Assembly: GCA_964456985.1 (NCBI GenBank)
Contig: CAYWDH010000008.1
Location: forward strand, 1 to 64,000
Direction: 5' to 3'
Length of the DNA stretch: 64,000 nt
Origin: WJMT01 sp964456985
GTDB lineage: Bacteria; Acidobacteriota; Aminicenantia; Aminicenantales; Aminicenantaceae
Notes under the pieces: generated by a model
Told to the model about the DNA's origin: nothing
Seen by the model: the letters and a program-made list of their open reading frames with translations, nothing else
Database searches by the model: none
Part shown: in pieces, positions 51,731-61,282 of the stretch
How positions within the stretch are numbered: the first letter of the stretch is position 1
Layout of the letters: each line of letters opens with the position of its first letter
Position numbers and translations under genes: made by a program

Positions 51731-52825
51731 ATGAAAAGAGCAAGTATTTTTCTAATTATTTTTATGCTGTTTCTTGTAGTTTCATGCAGCCAGCAGGGTT
51801 CTCAGTGGAAAGGTTCCATCAAAACCGAAGATGGAATAACTGTTGTTGAAAATCCGATTGAACCTATGTACACAGGAGAAGTCCTGGAATTGGAAGGAGA
51901 TTTAATCATTGGGAAAAAAGAGAATAAGGAGGGCTTTCTCTTCCAGAGAATATCGGCTGTCAAGGCGGATAATGAAGGGAACATTTATGTTTTGGATTAT
52001 AAGGCCTCTAAAGTAATAAAATTCGACCCTAATGGGAATCTGATTGTTGAGTTTGGGAGAAAGGGACAGGGACCGGGTGAATTTGATTTTGCCTTAGGAA
52101 TGCAGCTTTCCCCAAAAGGAGAGTTGATGGTATCTGATACAAGTACGATGCGTCTTGTTTTTTTTAATCTTCAAGGAGAGCCTCTAAGACATTTAACAGC
52201 GATGTTCAGGGATTCCAATCCCCATCTTGATTCAGAGGGAAACATAATATTTCAGTCTTCTGCTCTTGATAATGCTTGGATTCTTAAATTAGCCAAATAT
52301 AGTCAAAACGGAGAGCTGATTCATACAATCTGTAATCTTGAATATAATAGAGATCTTAACAAAATTGAGGTCTATAGTCCTTCTTATATTTACTACACAG
52401 TCTTGGAAAACAATTATGTGGTATGGGCCGTTGCAAAACCTTATGAGTTGTCTGTTGTGGATGAGAATGGTCGATTGATAAAAAAAGTTCGAAAAAAATA
52501 CGTTCCAATTAAAGTGACCCAAAAAGATAGAAATATGTGGGAAAACCATTATAATGATTCAGGAATGAAAGTCATTATACCTGAGCATTACCCACCCATA
52601 AGAGGTATTAGCTCAGATGATGAAGGACGGATTTTTGTCAATCGATATGTAACTGATCCTGAAAATCGTCATTATGATGTTTTTGATCCTGAAGGGAAAT
52701 TCATTTCTACACTTGTAGTGAAAAACCATCTTACCTTTTGGAAAGATAAAAAGCTTTACTGTGTAGCAGAAGATCCAAATGGCTACCAATACATCATACG
52801 ATATAAAGTCACCTGGAATTACTGA
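51731..52825 (+). CDS. Six-bladed beta-propeller lipoprotein
   Basis: A 364-aa lipoprotein; lipobox VVSC with lipid acceptor C19. The mature part starts KTEDGITVVENPIEPMYTGEV. Marker GRKGQGPGEF is near residues 109-118. Blades: VKADNEGNIYVLDY, KFDPNGNLIVEF, LSPKGELMVSD, PHLDSEGNIIFQS. It ends IIRYKVTWNY. GGGGAG lies before ATG 51731. First of two propeller genes running toward padR and the large permease. Confidence 0.85.
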   Translation: MKRASIFLIIFMLFLVVSCSQQGSQWKGSIKTEDGITVVENPIEPMYTGEVLELEGDLIIGKKENKEGFLFQRISAVKADNEGNIYVLDYKASKVIKFDPNGNLIVEFGRKGQGPGEFDFALGMQLSPKGELMVSDTSTMRLVFFNLQGEPLRHLTAMFRDSNPHLDSEGNIIFQSSALDNAWILKLAKYSQNGELIHTICNLEYNRDLNKIEVYSPSYIYYTVLENNYVVWAVAKPYELSVVDENGRLIKKVRKKYVPIKVTQKDRNMWENHYNDSGMKVIIPEHYPPIRGISSDDEGRIFVNRYVTDPENRHYDVFDPEGKFISTLVVKNHLTFWKDKKLYCVAEDPNGYQYIIRYKVTWNY

Positions 52826-52896
52826 ATTTATCCTATATAAAGAAAAGATGATGTCATTCATATTTACCTATTTAAAAAAGGAAAAAAGGGGAGAAA

Positions 52897-54078
52897 ATGA
52901 AACAAAGAGATATGTTGTTATTTATCACGGTCATAGCCTGCTTTCTTATGACTTTTTTAAACCTGTCCGGTCAAGAAATTAATGTAAAAAAAGAAGATGG
53001 GATTCAAATAGTCTACAATCCACAGGACCCAGTGAGATCTCTTGGGTCATCTTTTAATTTGGTTTTAAAACAAGACCTTGTTATCGGAATCCAAGAAAAA
53101 GGAACAGATTATCAATTTGAGGTCATAAGCGATATCAAAACTGATGATGATGGAAATATATATATTGTTGATGAACAAGCCCACTGCATAAAACTATTTG
53201 ATAAGAAGGGTAACTATCTTAAGGACATAGGTAGAAAAGGACAGGGACCGGGTGAATTTGTGGCTCCCACTGAAATGGTTGTACTTGAAGATAAAATTGC
53301 GGTCTACAGCCTAGGCAGAATCAGTTATTTCACCTTGGATGGAAATTTTATCGATCATAGAAAGGTTATGTTCGGAAGAATTGTTTGCTTTGACTCTGAG
53401 GGAAACATAATAGCACAGCAGGCCGGACGTCCTGGAAATGATATGAAATTGTTTTTGAGAAAATTTAATCCAGAGGGGCAAATTCTTTATACGGTTGCTT
53501 CAATTGCAGTGGGAAGCCCTCCATCGCCCGATAAAAAAGAAAATGCATTTCCCAAAACTCTCTTGTATACCGTAAGGAAGGATAATAGTGTTGTGTGGAC
53601 AGAAAGGGATAAATACGAGCTAAATGTGGTGGATAAAAGTGGGAAAATTTATCTTAAAATTAAAAAGGATTTCAATCCGATTGAGTTTACAGATGAACAC
53701 AAGAAAAGTTTTTTAGAATATACAGACGGGACAGAAGATCAATATCGTTTCCCTAAATATCTACCTCCGGTCCGTTATCTCTGTGGAGATGATAAAAATA
53801 ATATTTTTGTTTGTACTTATGAAAGAGAAGGGGCGGATAAATATGTGTATGATGTGTTTGATGAAAAAGGCCGGTATGTGGAAAAGTTGACTATCAGAGG
53901 ATTGCCCATGTTTTTTAAAGACGGATATATGTACTGCAGGGGAGAGGATGAGAATAATTTTCATCAGGTTATTCGATATTCGATTGAAATCGGAAATAAT
54001 CTGAAAACACAAAAAGAGGACAGAATCAATATTCTTAAACCCGAGATAATCAAAAAGTTAATAGGGGGACAAAGTTAA
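52897..54078 (+). CDS. Secreted six-bladed beta-propeller with repeat-derived tail
   Basis: A 393-aa exported protein (hydrophobic segment about 7-23, no lipobox, cleavage near LSGQE). Marker GRKGQGPGEF near 109-118. After the usual terminal strand VIRYSIEIG the protein continues for about 30 residues (KTQKEDRINILKPEIIKKLIGGQS) that its paralogues lack. The last codons are the first unit of the tandem repeat flanking copy D, so the present C-terminus was created or lengthened by the repeat. GGGGAG precedes ATG 52897. 71 bases after the previous propeller gene. Confidence 0.82.
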   Translation: MKQRDMLLFITVIACFLMTFLNLSGQEINVKKEDGIQIVYNPQDPVRSLGSSFNLVLKQDLVIGIQEKGTDYQFEVISDIKTDDDGNIYIVDEQAHCIKLFDKKGNYLKDIGRKGQGPGEFVAPTEMVVLEDKIAVYSLGRISYFTLDGNFIDHRKVMFGRIVCFDSEGNIIAQQAGRPGNDMKLFLRKFNPEGQILYTVASIAVGSPPSPDKKENAFPKTLLYTVRKDNSVVWTERDKYELNVVDKSGKIYLKIKKDFNPIEFTDEHKKSFLEYTDGTEDQYRFPKYLPPVRYLCGDDKNNIFVCTYEREGADKYVYDVFDEKGRYVEKLTIRGLPMFFKDGYMYCRGEDENNFHQVIRYSIEIGNNLKTQKEDRINILKPEIIKKLIGGQS

Positions 54079-54188
54079 TAGGAAAGTTAATAGGGGGACG
54101 GGCCCGGGGATCTTATATCATATCAGCAACTTAGCCTACTTTTCCACAGGTCCTCTCCCTGATAACCGTATCATTTTAGGGTAAAAAA
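54054..54188 (+). repeat. ~97-bp dispersed repeat, copy D, with tandem flank
   Basis: The core runs from 54093 to about 54188. Left of it AAAGTTAATAGG occurs three times (54054, 54071, 54083), the first and third followed by GGGAC. The first unit lies inside the preceding propeller gene. The stop codon TAA falls in the second. Sits at the border between the propeller gene and the PadR promoter. Confidence 0.9.
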
Positions 54189-54265
54189 TCTGTTCCTTAT
54201 GAGACCGGACGATACTTTTTATGAGAGAATAAGAAAGCTTTCCCTAATTTTTCAGAAAAATTTTC

Positions 54266-54294
54266 TTGACATACATAACGGAGCTATGTATATA
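54266..54294 (+). promoter_or_regulatory. PadR-gene promoter with inverted-repeat operator
   Basis: TTGACA (54266-54271), 17 bases, then TATATA (54289-54294). The inverted repeat ATACATA-N7-TATGTAT (54271-54291) fills the spacer and the -10 edge. PadR repressors bind such ATAC/GTAT-type palindromes, so autoregulation is likely. Confidence 0.65.
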
Positions 54295-54327
54295 AGAGCT
54301 ATAGGTATAGATAAAAGGAGGTTCTCA

Positions 54328-54666
54328 ATGATCTCAAGAGCCTTGGTCGCGGCATCCACTAAACCAATTATTTTATCTATTCTTCTCGATCAGGAGAATT
54401 ATGGATATCAGATCATTCAGCGAGTCAAGGAAATTTCAAGAGGAAATCTTGAATGGTCAGACGGAATGCTGTATCCCGTACTCCATCGGATGCAAAAAGA
54501 AGGTTTTATTCAGTCCAGGTGGAAGATTTCAAATGGGAGCCGATATCGTAGATACTACAAACTGACCGAGCTTGGTAGAAAGGAGCTGGAAAAAGAAAGA
54601 CGACAGTGGATGAAAGTGCACGACGCGCTTAAGAAGCTGTGGAAACCTCTACCTGCTTTGGATTGA
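54328..54666 (+). CDS. PadR-family transcriptional regulator
   Basis: A 112-aa winged helix-turn-helix regulator. Typical segments: PIILSILLDQENYGYQIIQRVKEIS, LYPVLHRMQKEGFIQSRW, YYKLTELGRKELEKERRQW. The frame is open from 54199, but ATG 54328 has a perfect AGGAGG six bases upstream and gives a family-sized protein, so it is the start. Its stop overlaps the permease start by one base (TGATG), so the two are translated together. PadR-permease pairs with the same arrangement are common in Acidobacteriota, where PadR is thought to repress the permease. Confidence 0.92.
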   Translation: MISRALVAASTKPIILSILLDQENYGYQIIQRVKEISRGNLEWSDGMLYPVLHRMQKEGFIQSRWKISNGSRYRRYYKLTELGRKELEKERRQWMKVHDALKKLWKPLPALD

Positions 54667-57359
54667 TGAAAAATAAAATGTTTGATCTTGAACAGGCCAT
54701 AAAAAAATGGAAAAAAGGATTGCACAGAGATGAATCCATGGAAGATGGATACATCGCAGAGCTGGAATCCCATTTAAAGGATGAAATCGAGAATCAGTTG
54801 AAGCTGGGTAAAAATGAGGAGGAGGCATTTAAAACAGCAGTCAAAATGATCGGTAAGATTGACAGCATAGGTGCTGAGTATCATAAAACAGATTCCAAGA
54901 GCCTTATTAGTCTTTTAGATAGGAAAAAACCCAGATTCATGCCGGATTTGCTGTGGAATTATATAAAAGTCACTCTAAGAAAAATAAGACAGCATAAAAT
55001 TTATTCATTTATCAATATATTCGGGCTGGCTGTAGGCATGTCCTGCTGTATTCTTATCATGCTTTTTGTTCAGGATGAACTGAGCTATGACCGATTCCAT
55101 GAAAATGCAGATAGAATTTACCGCATCACCAGTCACTGGGAAAGAGAAGGAAGAGAGTTCCATTATGCTACCACCCGGAGTCAGATGGGTCCGGATTTGA
55201 TTCAGGAAATTCCTGAAATAACAAATGCAGTCAGATTGGTAAAGCACAACTGGTTTGTGGTTGAGTTTGAAGAAAAACGGCTCACTACAGATCCAACATT
55301 TGCAGACCCCAGCCTGTTTGAAGTTTTCACCTTTCCTCTGATACGAGGTTCTAAGGAAAATGCCTTGGCTGAACCCAACAATGTGGTTATTTCAGAAAGT
55401 TTTGCAGAGAAAATTTTTGGAGATCAGGATCCAATGGGAAAAGTTCTCACTTTATACAGCATTGACTCCCATTATGATCTTCAAGTGACCGGAATTATGG
55501 AGGATGTTCCCCGTAACTCTCATTTTCACTTTGATTTTCTCCTTCCTTTAGAGCACCTCCGGGTGAGGGCAAAGGATAAAGAAGATTGGCTGCGAACATG
55601 TTTAACTTATGTACTGCTTGATGAACAGGCTGATCCTGAGGTTGTTAAGGAAAAAATTCAGCAGTACTCCGATAGACTCAGCCAAGGACGGCAGTCTTCT
55701 GTTCAGCGGCGCCATCGGCTTCAGCCCTTGACCTCCATCCATCTTCATTCTGACCTTGCCCTGGAAGTAGGACAAAACAGCTCCCTGTCATCGTCTTATT
55801 TACTCTCTGCAGTGGCATTGGTCATACTTTTGATAGCCTGTATTAACTTTATGAATCTCTCCACTGCTCGTTCTTATTTACGTGGTAGAGAGGTGGGCAT
55901 GCGCAAGGTCATGGGAGCCAACCGTCTGCAGATATTCCATCAGTTTTTAGGTGAATCCATTATACTGGCATTCATTGCCATGATCATTGGCCTGGCTATA
56001 GCAGCCGCGCTTCTTCCGTTTTTCAATTCCCTGGTGTTTAAACAGTTGAGTTTGAATTTAGGAGAGAACTTCTCCTTTGTGGTGGGATTGCTTTTGCTGG
56101 TTCTTTTGGTTGGATTTTTAGCAGGAGCTTATCCGGCTGTGTTTCTCTCCTCATTCAGACCTGTTGAGGTATTTAAAATAGAATACAAGAGAAGCAGTAT
56201 AGCCGGTGTCTTGTTAAGGAAAGGATTGGTGGTGTTTCAGTTTACCCTTTCTTTGGTTTTTATCATTGGAACATTGGTGGTCTTTCGTCAGCTCAATTAT
56301 GTAAAGCATAAGGACCTAGGTTTTGATAAGGATAACATCATTTCAATCCCTATTTTTAAGGATTCTCAGTTGTGTGAACGGCCGGAATTGATTAAAAAAG
56401 AACTGGGGCAGCATCCTAATGTCGAGGATGTTATAGTCTCTTATGGGGCTCCTGGTTTTTATAATGGTTATCCAGTTAGGTGTATCCCTGAAGGATTTTC
56501 TGAGGAGGAACCTGTTGAGATGAATTTGAATCGCGTGGGAAGCGATTTTTTTGATTTTTTTAACATCGAATTCACATGGGGGAGGGATTTTTCAGAAGAA
56601 ATCACCTCTGATAAATATCAATCAGTAGTGTTGAATGAAACAGCGGTAAGAACACTGGGATGGAAAAATCCTGTGGGAAAACAGATCAGGAGCCGTATGT
56701 TTGTCGATCAAGACCGAAAGCCATTGCCTGTGACTGTCATCGGAGTGGTCAAAGATTTTCACAATGGATCTCTTCATGAAGATATAGAGCCCACGATTTA
56801 TCTTTTTCAGCCTGATATGAATACCGAAGTCTTTTTGCGCATCAAACCCAATAATGTCCAGGAGACCTTGACCTTTTTAGAGAAAAAATGGAGGGAGCTG
56901 CCTACTCATTTAATATTTTACTATTCCTTTATAAATACAGCTCTGGAAGGGGGGATCTATCAGCAAGATCAAAGAGAGGGAAAAATATTCACCTTCTCTG
57001 CCATTTTAGCCATTGTGCTAGCCTGCCTAGGCTTGTTCGGCTTGGCATCTTTCACTGCTGAGCGCCGAATAAAAGAGATTGGAATCCGAAAGGTCTTGGG
57101 CGCTTCTGTATCTAAGATTGTTGTTCTCCTCGGTAAAGACTTTTCTCTTCTTGTTTTGATCGCCAATGTACTGGCCTGGCCCATTGGATATTATGTGATG
57201 TACCGTTGGCTTCAGGATTTTTCGTACCGGATTAATATCAGTTGGTGGACATTTATTCTGGCTGGGATTATGGTGTTTGCCATCTCTTTACTCACAATCA
57301 GTTATCACTCACTCAAAGCATCCCATACCAATCCAGCTGAAACTCTCCGTTATGAGTAA
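54666..57359 (+). CDS. MacB/FtsX-type permease with N-terminal prefix domain
   Basis: An 897-aa inner-membrane protein of the duplicated-orphan-permease type. Residues 1-85 form a helical prefix (permease prefix domain, EAFKTAVKMIGKID). TM1 is near 110-130 and is followed by a periplasmic MacB_PCD domain; a block of helices near 385-510, a second periplasmic domain and three final helices follow. KEIGIRKVLGAS is near residue 808; the end ETLRYE matches the other permeases in this window. No ATPase gene is adjacent. The first start codon is ATG 54666 overlapping padR. Substrate unknown; together with the neighbouring propeller lipoproteins it may act on the envelope. Confidence 0.88.
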   Translation: MKNKMFDLEQAIKKWKKGLHRDESMEDGYIAELESHLKDEIENQLKLGKNEEEAFKTAVKMIGKIDSIGAEYHKTDSKSLISLLDRKKPRFMPDLLWNYIKVTLRKIRQHKIYSFINIFGLAVGMSCCILIMLFVQDELSYDRFHENADRIYRITSHWEREGREFHYATTRSQMGPDLIQEIPEITNAVRLVKHNWFVVEFEEKRLTTDPTFADPSLFEVFTFPLIRGSKENALAEPNNVVISESFAEKIFGDQDPMGKVLTLYSIDSHYDLQVTGIMEDVPRNSHFHFDFLLPLEHLRVRAKDKEDWLRTCLTYVLLDEQADPEVVKEKIQQYSDRLSQGRQSSVQRRHRLQPLTSIHLHSDLALEVGQNSSLSSSYLLSAVALVILLIACINFMNLSTARSYLRGREVGMRKVMGANRLQIFHQFLGESIILAFIAMIIGLAIAAALLPFFNSLVFKQLSLNLGENFSFVVGLLLLVLLVGFLAGAYPAVFLSSFRPVEVFKIEYKRSSIAGVLLRKGLVVFQFTLSLVFIIGTLVVFRQLNYVKHKDLGFDKDNIISIPIFKDSQLCERPELIKKELGQHPNVEDVIVSYGAPGFYNGYPVRCIPEGFSEEEPVEMNLNRVGSDFFDFFNIEFTWGRDFSEEITSDKYQSVVLNETAVRTLGWKNPVGKQIRSRMFVDQDRKPLPVTVIGVVKDFHNGSLHEDIEPTIYLFQPDMNTEVFLRIKPNNVQETLTFLEKKWRELPTHLIFYYSFINTALEGGIYQQDQREGKIFTFSAILAIVLACLGLFGLASFTAERRIKEIGIRKVLGASVSKIVVLLGKDFSLLVLIANVLAWPIGYYVMYRWLQDFSYRINISWWTFILAGIMVFAISLLTISYHSLKASHTNPAETLRYE

Positions 57360-57362
57360 AAT

Positions 57363-57477
57363 GAATAAATAGAATAAATAGGGGGGACGGGCCCGGGGAT
57401 CTTATATCATATCAGCAACTTAGCCTACTTTTCCACAGTTCCTTCCCCTGACGACCGCATGATTTTAGGGCAAAAAA
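57363..57477 (+). repeat. ~97-bp dispersed repeat, copy E, with tandem flank
   Basis: The core runs from 57381 to about 57477. GAATAAATA is duplicated exactly at 57363-57371 and 57372-57380 just before it. The repeat lies between the stop of the permease gene and the convergent propeller gene whose end is at 57497. Confidence 0.9.
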
Positions 57478-57496
57478 GCATGGTGCCCTAGTTTGC

Positions 57497-58672
57497 CTAA
57501 TTTTCATTAATCACAAACCTTACAGCTCTTCTGTATCCGGATTCATCTTTTACAAGCGAGTAGAGATATCCATTCTTGAAAATCAATTGAGAAGATATGT
57601 GTCCTATTATAAATGTTGAAAAAAGAAATCTTCCTTCAGGAGAAAAGACATTATAAGACGTCTTCTCTCTTGTCACGTTTTTCCATTCCGGAGGATAGTG
57701 CTGAATCCATAATCTGTCTTTTTCATCTACAGCAAAGGAATAAAATAGGGGAAAGTATTCCAAAGTCTTTTTTGCTTTATTGATATCAGTAAAGTCTTTA
57801 TATTGCTTCAGCGTCTCTGAAAGTATGTTTTCAGCTTCACCTCTTATTGGAATCGGATCAGAATCCAACGTGAATTTAAATAATTTGGACGGTTCTCTTG
57901 AAAATACTGAAATTTCATATTGAGTTGCTGTGGCCACATAGATATTGCCTTTGGAGTCAACAGCCCATCTCACCAAATAAGGAGATAGGAAAGTGGCATC
58001 GCCTTCACGATTACTAAGTTGATTAGGCCAGGATTGCTCTTGACCGTAGAAATCATGCACGATGTTTTTTTCTTCTTCGTATCTGCCGACTTTATATATG
58101 TGCTTTATCTCATTGTTTTCTTCTTCTGAATATGAATGATAACTCAAGATGATTTCTTCATTCTTTGTCATATAAAATCTGTCTATACTGGGGAAATTCA
58201 TACTTCTAACATACACTCCATCAAGGCTGAATACATGGACTTTATTTGTCTCTGTGTCTAAAACGAATAAATTTCCACTTTCGCTAAGACATAAGCGAGA
58301 AGGCTGTTGAAATTCGCCTGGGCCCTGTCCTTTACGTCCAATACTTTTGATATATTTTCCTTCTGAGTCATATTTTTTAAGATAACAATCCCGATAATCC
58401 AAAACATATATATTGCCCCGCAAATCAGCATCGATATCTGTGGGCAGATAGAACATATGATTTTCATCTCCGCTCGTTTTTCCGATAGATAAGTCTTCTT
58501 CAAATTCTATGATTTTATCGGGATACATCGGCTCTTTGGGATTCTTAACCACTGTAACACCATTCACTACTTCTACGCTTCCTTTCCATTCTGATTCTTT
58601 CTGTCCGCACACATTAAAAAGCACAAGCGCAGAAGAAAGGATGATACAAGGAAGCCCTATCTTTATTTTCAT
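57497..58672 (-). CDS. Six-bladed beta-propeller lipoprotein
   Basis: A 391-aa protein; signal peptide ending LFNVC with possible lipid acceptor C22. The mature start VVNGVTVVKNPKEPMYPDKI closely resembles the proteins encoded at 51731 and 62462. Marker GRKGQGPGEF near 114-123. Terminal strand RRAVRFVINEN. Last gene of a five-gene leftward run; its start directly adjoins the stop of the previous gene. Confidence 0.85.
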   Translation of the reverse strand: MKIKIGLPCIILSSALVLFNVCGQKESEWKGSVEVVNGVTVVKNPKEPMYPDKIIEFEEDLSIGKTSGDENHMFYLPTDIDADLRGNIYVLDYRDCYLKKYDSEGKYIKSIGRKGQGPGEFQQPSRLCLSESGNLFVLDTETNKVHVFSLDGVYVRSMNFPSIDRFYMTKNEEIILSYHSYSEEENNEIKHIYKVGRYEEEKNIVHDFYGQEQSWPNQLSNREGDATFLSPYLVRWAVDSKGNIYVATATQYEISVFSREPSKLFKFTLDSDPIPIRGEAENILSETLKQYKDFTDINKAKKTLEYFPLFYSFAVDEKDRLWIQHYPPEWKNVTREKTSYNVFSPEGRFLFSTFIIGHISSQLIFKNGYLYSLVKDESGYRRAVRFVINEN

Positions 58673-60178
58673 TTATTTCCTCATCATACAGTAATTTATT
58701 TTTTGCTGGGCTTTTTTCGTCAAATTCGGATCAAGCTGAGCCGCTTTTACAAAGTCCTCAATAGCATCATCAAAATTCTCCCTGTCCATAAAGGCTATTC
58801 CCCTGTTGTAATAGGCTAATGCGTATTGAGGATTGATCTCTAAGGCCTTTGTATAGTCTTTAATGGCTTTGTCATATTGGCTAAGATTTACCCGGCAGTT
58901 TCCCCGGTTGTAATAGGCAGAGTCGCTTTGAGGGTTGAGCTCAATGACCTTGGTGAGGTCTTCTATAGCGCCTTTAAAGTCCTTGTATTGATATTTGACC
59001 AGCGCCCGGTCATGATAGGCCCTCCAGTAATCCGGATTGATTTCGATTGTTTTATTGTATTTTTTAAGATCGCGCTCTAAAGGGGAGAGACCGGCCTCTT
59101 CCATCTCTTTAAAAACATCCACACTGTCATTAGGAGGATTGGAACGAAGCACAACAAACTGAGGCTTTCCCTCTGCTTCTCGAATAAAAAATCCGTTGGT
59201 CTTATACACCTCTTGAAATTCTTTCCAATAGGTTGTTCCGATAGTTCCGTTTTCCTGTAACTCTGTGATCTCAAGACGGGGATAATGGCTTAAGAGATAG
59301 ATTTTATCTCCGTATGATTCGATGTCCGAAATAACTTCCATATATCCCACTCTTTGAGTGCTGCGGGCAATACCTCTTCCGATTTTTTTCAAATTATATT
59401 GTTCTTTGGCTTCCAAAATAGGATTCTCAATCTTAAATTCAGAAATAAGCACACCTTCTTTTGAATATTTGCGAACAATTGGGAAGTAGGTAAAGGCGAT
59501 CCATAATTCTCCTTTTTTATTTATAGCCAGTGTCCTCGAATTCAAAACATTCATACTGTGCCGAAAGGATATAGGTTTTCCAAAGGACTTTGAGGGTTTC
59601 TTTTCCAGAGAATAGACTTTGATAAATGGAGTATTCTTATCTTCCACAACAGGCGCCACATATAAAACTCCGTTTTGGTCAAAAACGAAATCATTCAAAT
59701 GAGATATTTTGAGGCTTTTTTGATAATTTCCGTCCAAGTCCATACACTCAATGGTTTCTTTTTCCCAGTCTTGTATATAAAGAGTATTGTGTGTGGCAAG
59801 AACACGATTTGGCTTGAGTAATTTCCCACGTCCTTTCCCTTTTTCTCCGATTCGTCTTATAAACTCTCCTGATGGATTGAACTTGAACACAGCGCTTTTA
59901 TAAAGATCACTCACATAAATATTTCCTGAGCTGTCTTGTGTGATTTTCTGTGCCTGACGAAAATACCCTGGAGGGAGGGAAAAGTCCTTTTCCAGCTCAA
60001 CAGCATTCTCCGGAAGGGGCAGAAGGCCTGATTCTGTGAGAAAGATACCGTCTTGTATATCTACTTCGGTACTGACCTTCTGGAGCCCTAAAATAGGGGC
60101 GATGCAGGCGAGAAAGAGAAGAATTGATGAGAACATAAAGATGAATGCCCATTGAATTTTATGATGTTTTTTCGTCAT
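58673..60178 (-). CDS. Beta-propeller fused to TPR repeats
   Basis: A 501-aa exported protein (hydrophobic segment about 10-27; LFLAC may be a lipobox). Residues 60-355 are the propeller; the marker segment is degenerate: GEKGKGRGKL in place of GxKGQGPGEF. Residues about 370-490 carry three to four TPR units (WRAYHDRALVKYQYKDFKGAIEDLTKVIELNPQ and two more like it). The TPR part resembles the scaffold encoded at 49907 in type only. ATG 60178 is one base after the stop of the previous gene. Within the five-gene array it is the only member with a second domain. Confidence 0.83.
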   Translation of the reverse strand: MTKKHHKIQWAFIFMFSSILLFLACIAPILGLQKVSTEVDIQDGIFLTESGLLPLPENAVELEKDFSLPPGYFRQAQKITQDSSGNIYVSDLYKSAVFKFNPSGEFIRRIGEKGKGRGKLLKPNRVLATHNTLYIQDWEKETIECMDLDGNYQKSLKISHLNDFVFDQNGVLYVAPVVEDKNTPFIKVYSLEKKPSKSFGKPISFRHSMNVLNSRTLAINKKGELWIAFTYFPIVRKYSKEGVLISEFKIENPILEAKEQYNLKKIGRGIARSTQRVGYMEVISDIESYGDKIYLLSHYPRLEITELQENGTIGTTYWKEFQEVYKTNGFFIREAEGKPQFVVLRSNPPNDSVDVFKEMEEAGLSPLERDLKKYNKTIEINPDYWRAYHDRALVKYQYKDFKGAIEDLTKVIELNPQSDSAYYNRGNCRVNLSQYDKAIKDYTKALEINPQYALAYYNRGIAFMDRENFDDAIEDFVKAAQLDPNLTKKAQQKINYCMMRK

Positions 60179-60179
60179 G

Positions 60180-61280
60180 TTAATTTTTCTTTGGCTGAAA
60201 AATTACTATTTTATTTTCTTGAGATGTTCTTAATAAATAGAACAATATTCCCTCTTTGTTTTCTTTTATAATGAAATCAATAACGTGAGAGTCTCCATTG
60301 TTAAAAGATTCATAATAATATTCATTTTGTAGTTGGCCATTCATATCATATTCTACTATTCCAACTCGAGGAAAGCTGTAAAGAACAAAAAATCCATTTA
60401 TGTCGGCACGAATGGATCGAATCACTGGCATCTGTCCCATTCCGGTTGGCTTACCTTTAAAAAGGTCTAAATTGATTTTTTCTTTTTCTTTCATCACATC
60501 ATGGTTGAGTTTGTATTCTGCTAGTAATTTCCCTTTTTCAGAGTATCGGCAAACAAGAGGGAAATATCTAAAAGCCATAAACAATTCATCGTTATGGTTC
60601 ATGCTTATGGTTGTAATATTTGGGATTTGCCAATTTGATTCATCTCCAAACCTCAATCTCCCGAATGAATTCACTGAGCGCCCCTGTGAGTTGATGACAT
60701 TGATAAGAAGTGATTCATAGCTCCGTCTCAGGGGAACCGCATAAATAAGCCCATTTTGGCTTATTTCCATATCCAAATAAGAATTACGTACTTTGATTCC
60801 TTGTAGATAATTTCCTTCAAAATCAAAAATTTGAATCCGTCTATGGGAGTTATCGCCAACCAACAATGATTCAGAAGTTACAGCCATACTGAAGGGATTC
60901 CCAAATTCGCCGGGTCCTTGGCCTTCCCTTCCGATTTTTTTGATAAATTTGCCCTGTTCGTTAAACATGAATATTTGATGGGCTTTTTGATCATTAATGC
61001 AAATGATCCCATTCGGAAGGGAGGTGAGTTTCAAGGGGCTCCACAAAAAAATTCCCTTTTCAATCAGTTTTTCAGAGGGAAATGATTTGACCACCTCAAG
61101 TTCTACGGCATCCTCTGATACAGGGCATTTATTTAGCCATTGCTGTCGGGTTTTTCTTAATTCTTCTTCACTATGCCCCCCAGCGCTTCGTATATGTTCT
61201 TGTTGAGACGTTAGGTTAGGAGTTATCCAAAAAAGCATCATTAGCCCTAAGAATAGACATGATATGGATTTCAAGTTCAT
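60180..61280 (-). CDS. Secreted six-bladed beta-propeller protein
   Basis: A 366-aa exported protein; signal about 1-26 with a Q-rich cleavage region and no lipobox. N-terminal segment LRKTRQQWLNKCPVSEDAVELEVVKSF is close to the VELEKDF-type start of the next gene's product. Marker GREGQGPGEF near 118-127. Blades such as LTSLPNGIICIND and IFMFNEQGKFIKKI. Third in the leftward array (two bases from each neighbour), co-transcription nearly certain. Confidence 0.84.
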   Translation of the reverse strand: MNLKSISCLFLGLMMLFWITPNLTSQQEHIRSAGGHSEEELRKTRQQWLNKCPVSEDAVELEVVKSFPSEKLIEKGIFLWSPLKLTSLPNGIICINDQKAHQIFMFNEQGKFIKKIGREGQGPGEFGNPFSMAVTSESLLVGDNSHRRIQIFDFEGNYLQGIKVRNSYLDMEISQNGLIYAVPLRRSYESLLINVINSQGRSVNSFGRLRFGDESNWQIPNITTISMNHNDELFMAFRYFPLVCRYSEKGKLLAEYKLNHDVMKEKEKINLDLFKGKPTGMGQMPVIRSIRADINGFFVLYSFPRVGIVEYDMNGQLQNEYYYESFNNGDSHVIDFIIKENKEGILFYLLRTSQENKIVIFQPKKN

Positions 61281-61282
61281 GG

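Noticed and set aside
51511..57477. Replication origin from TTTTCCACA (DnaA-box-like) in each repeat copy
   Set aside because: One box per copy, spread over genes; no dnaA/dnaN, no AT-rich unwinding region with clustered boxes.
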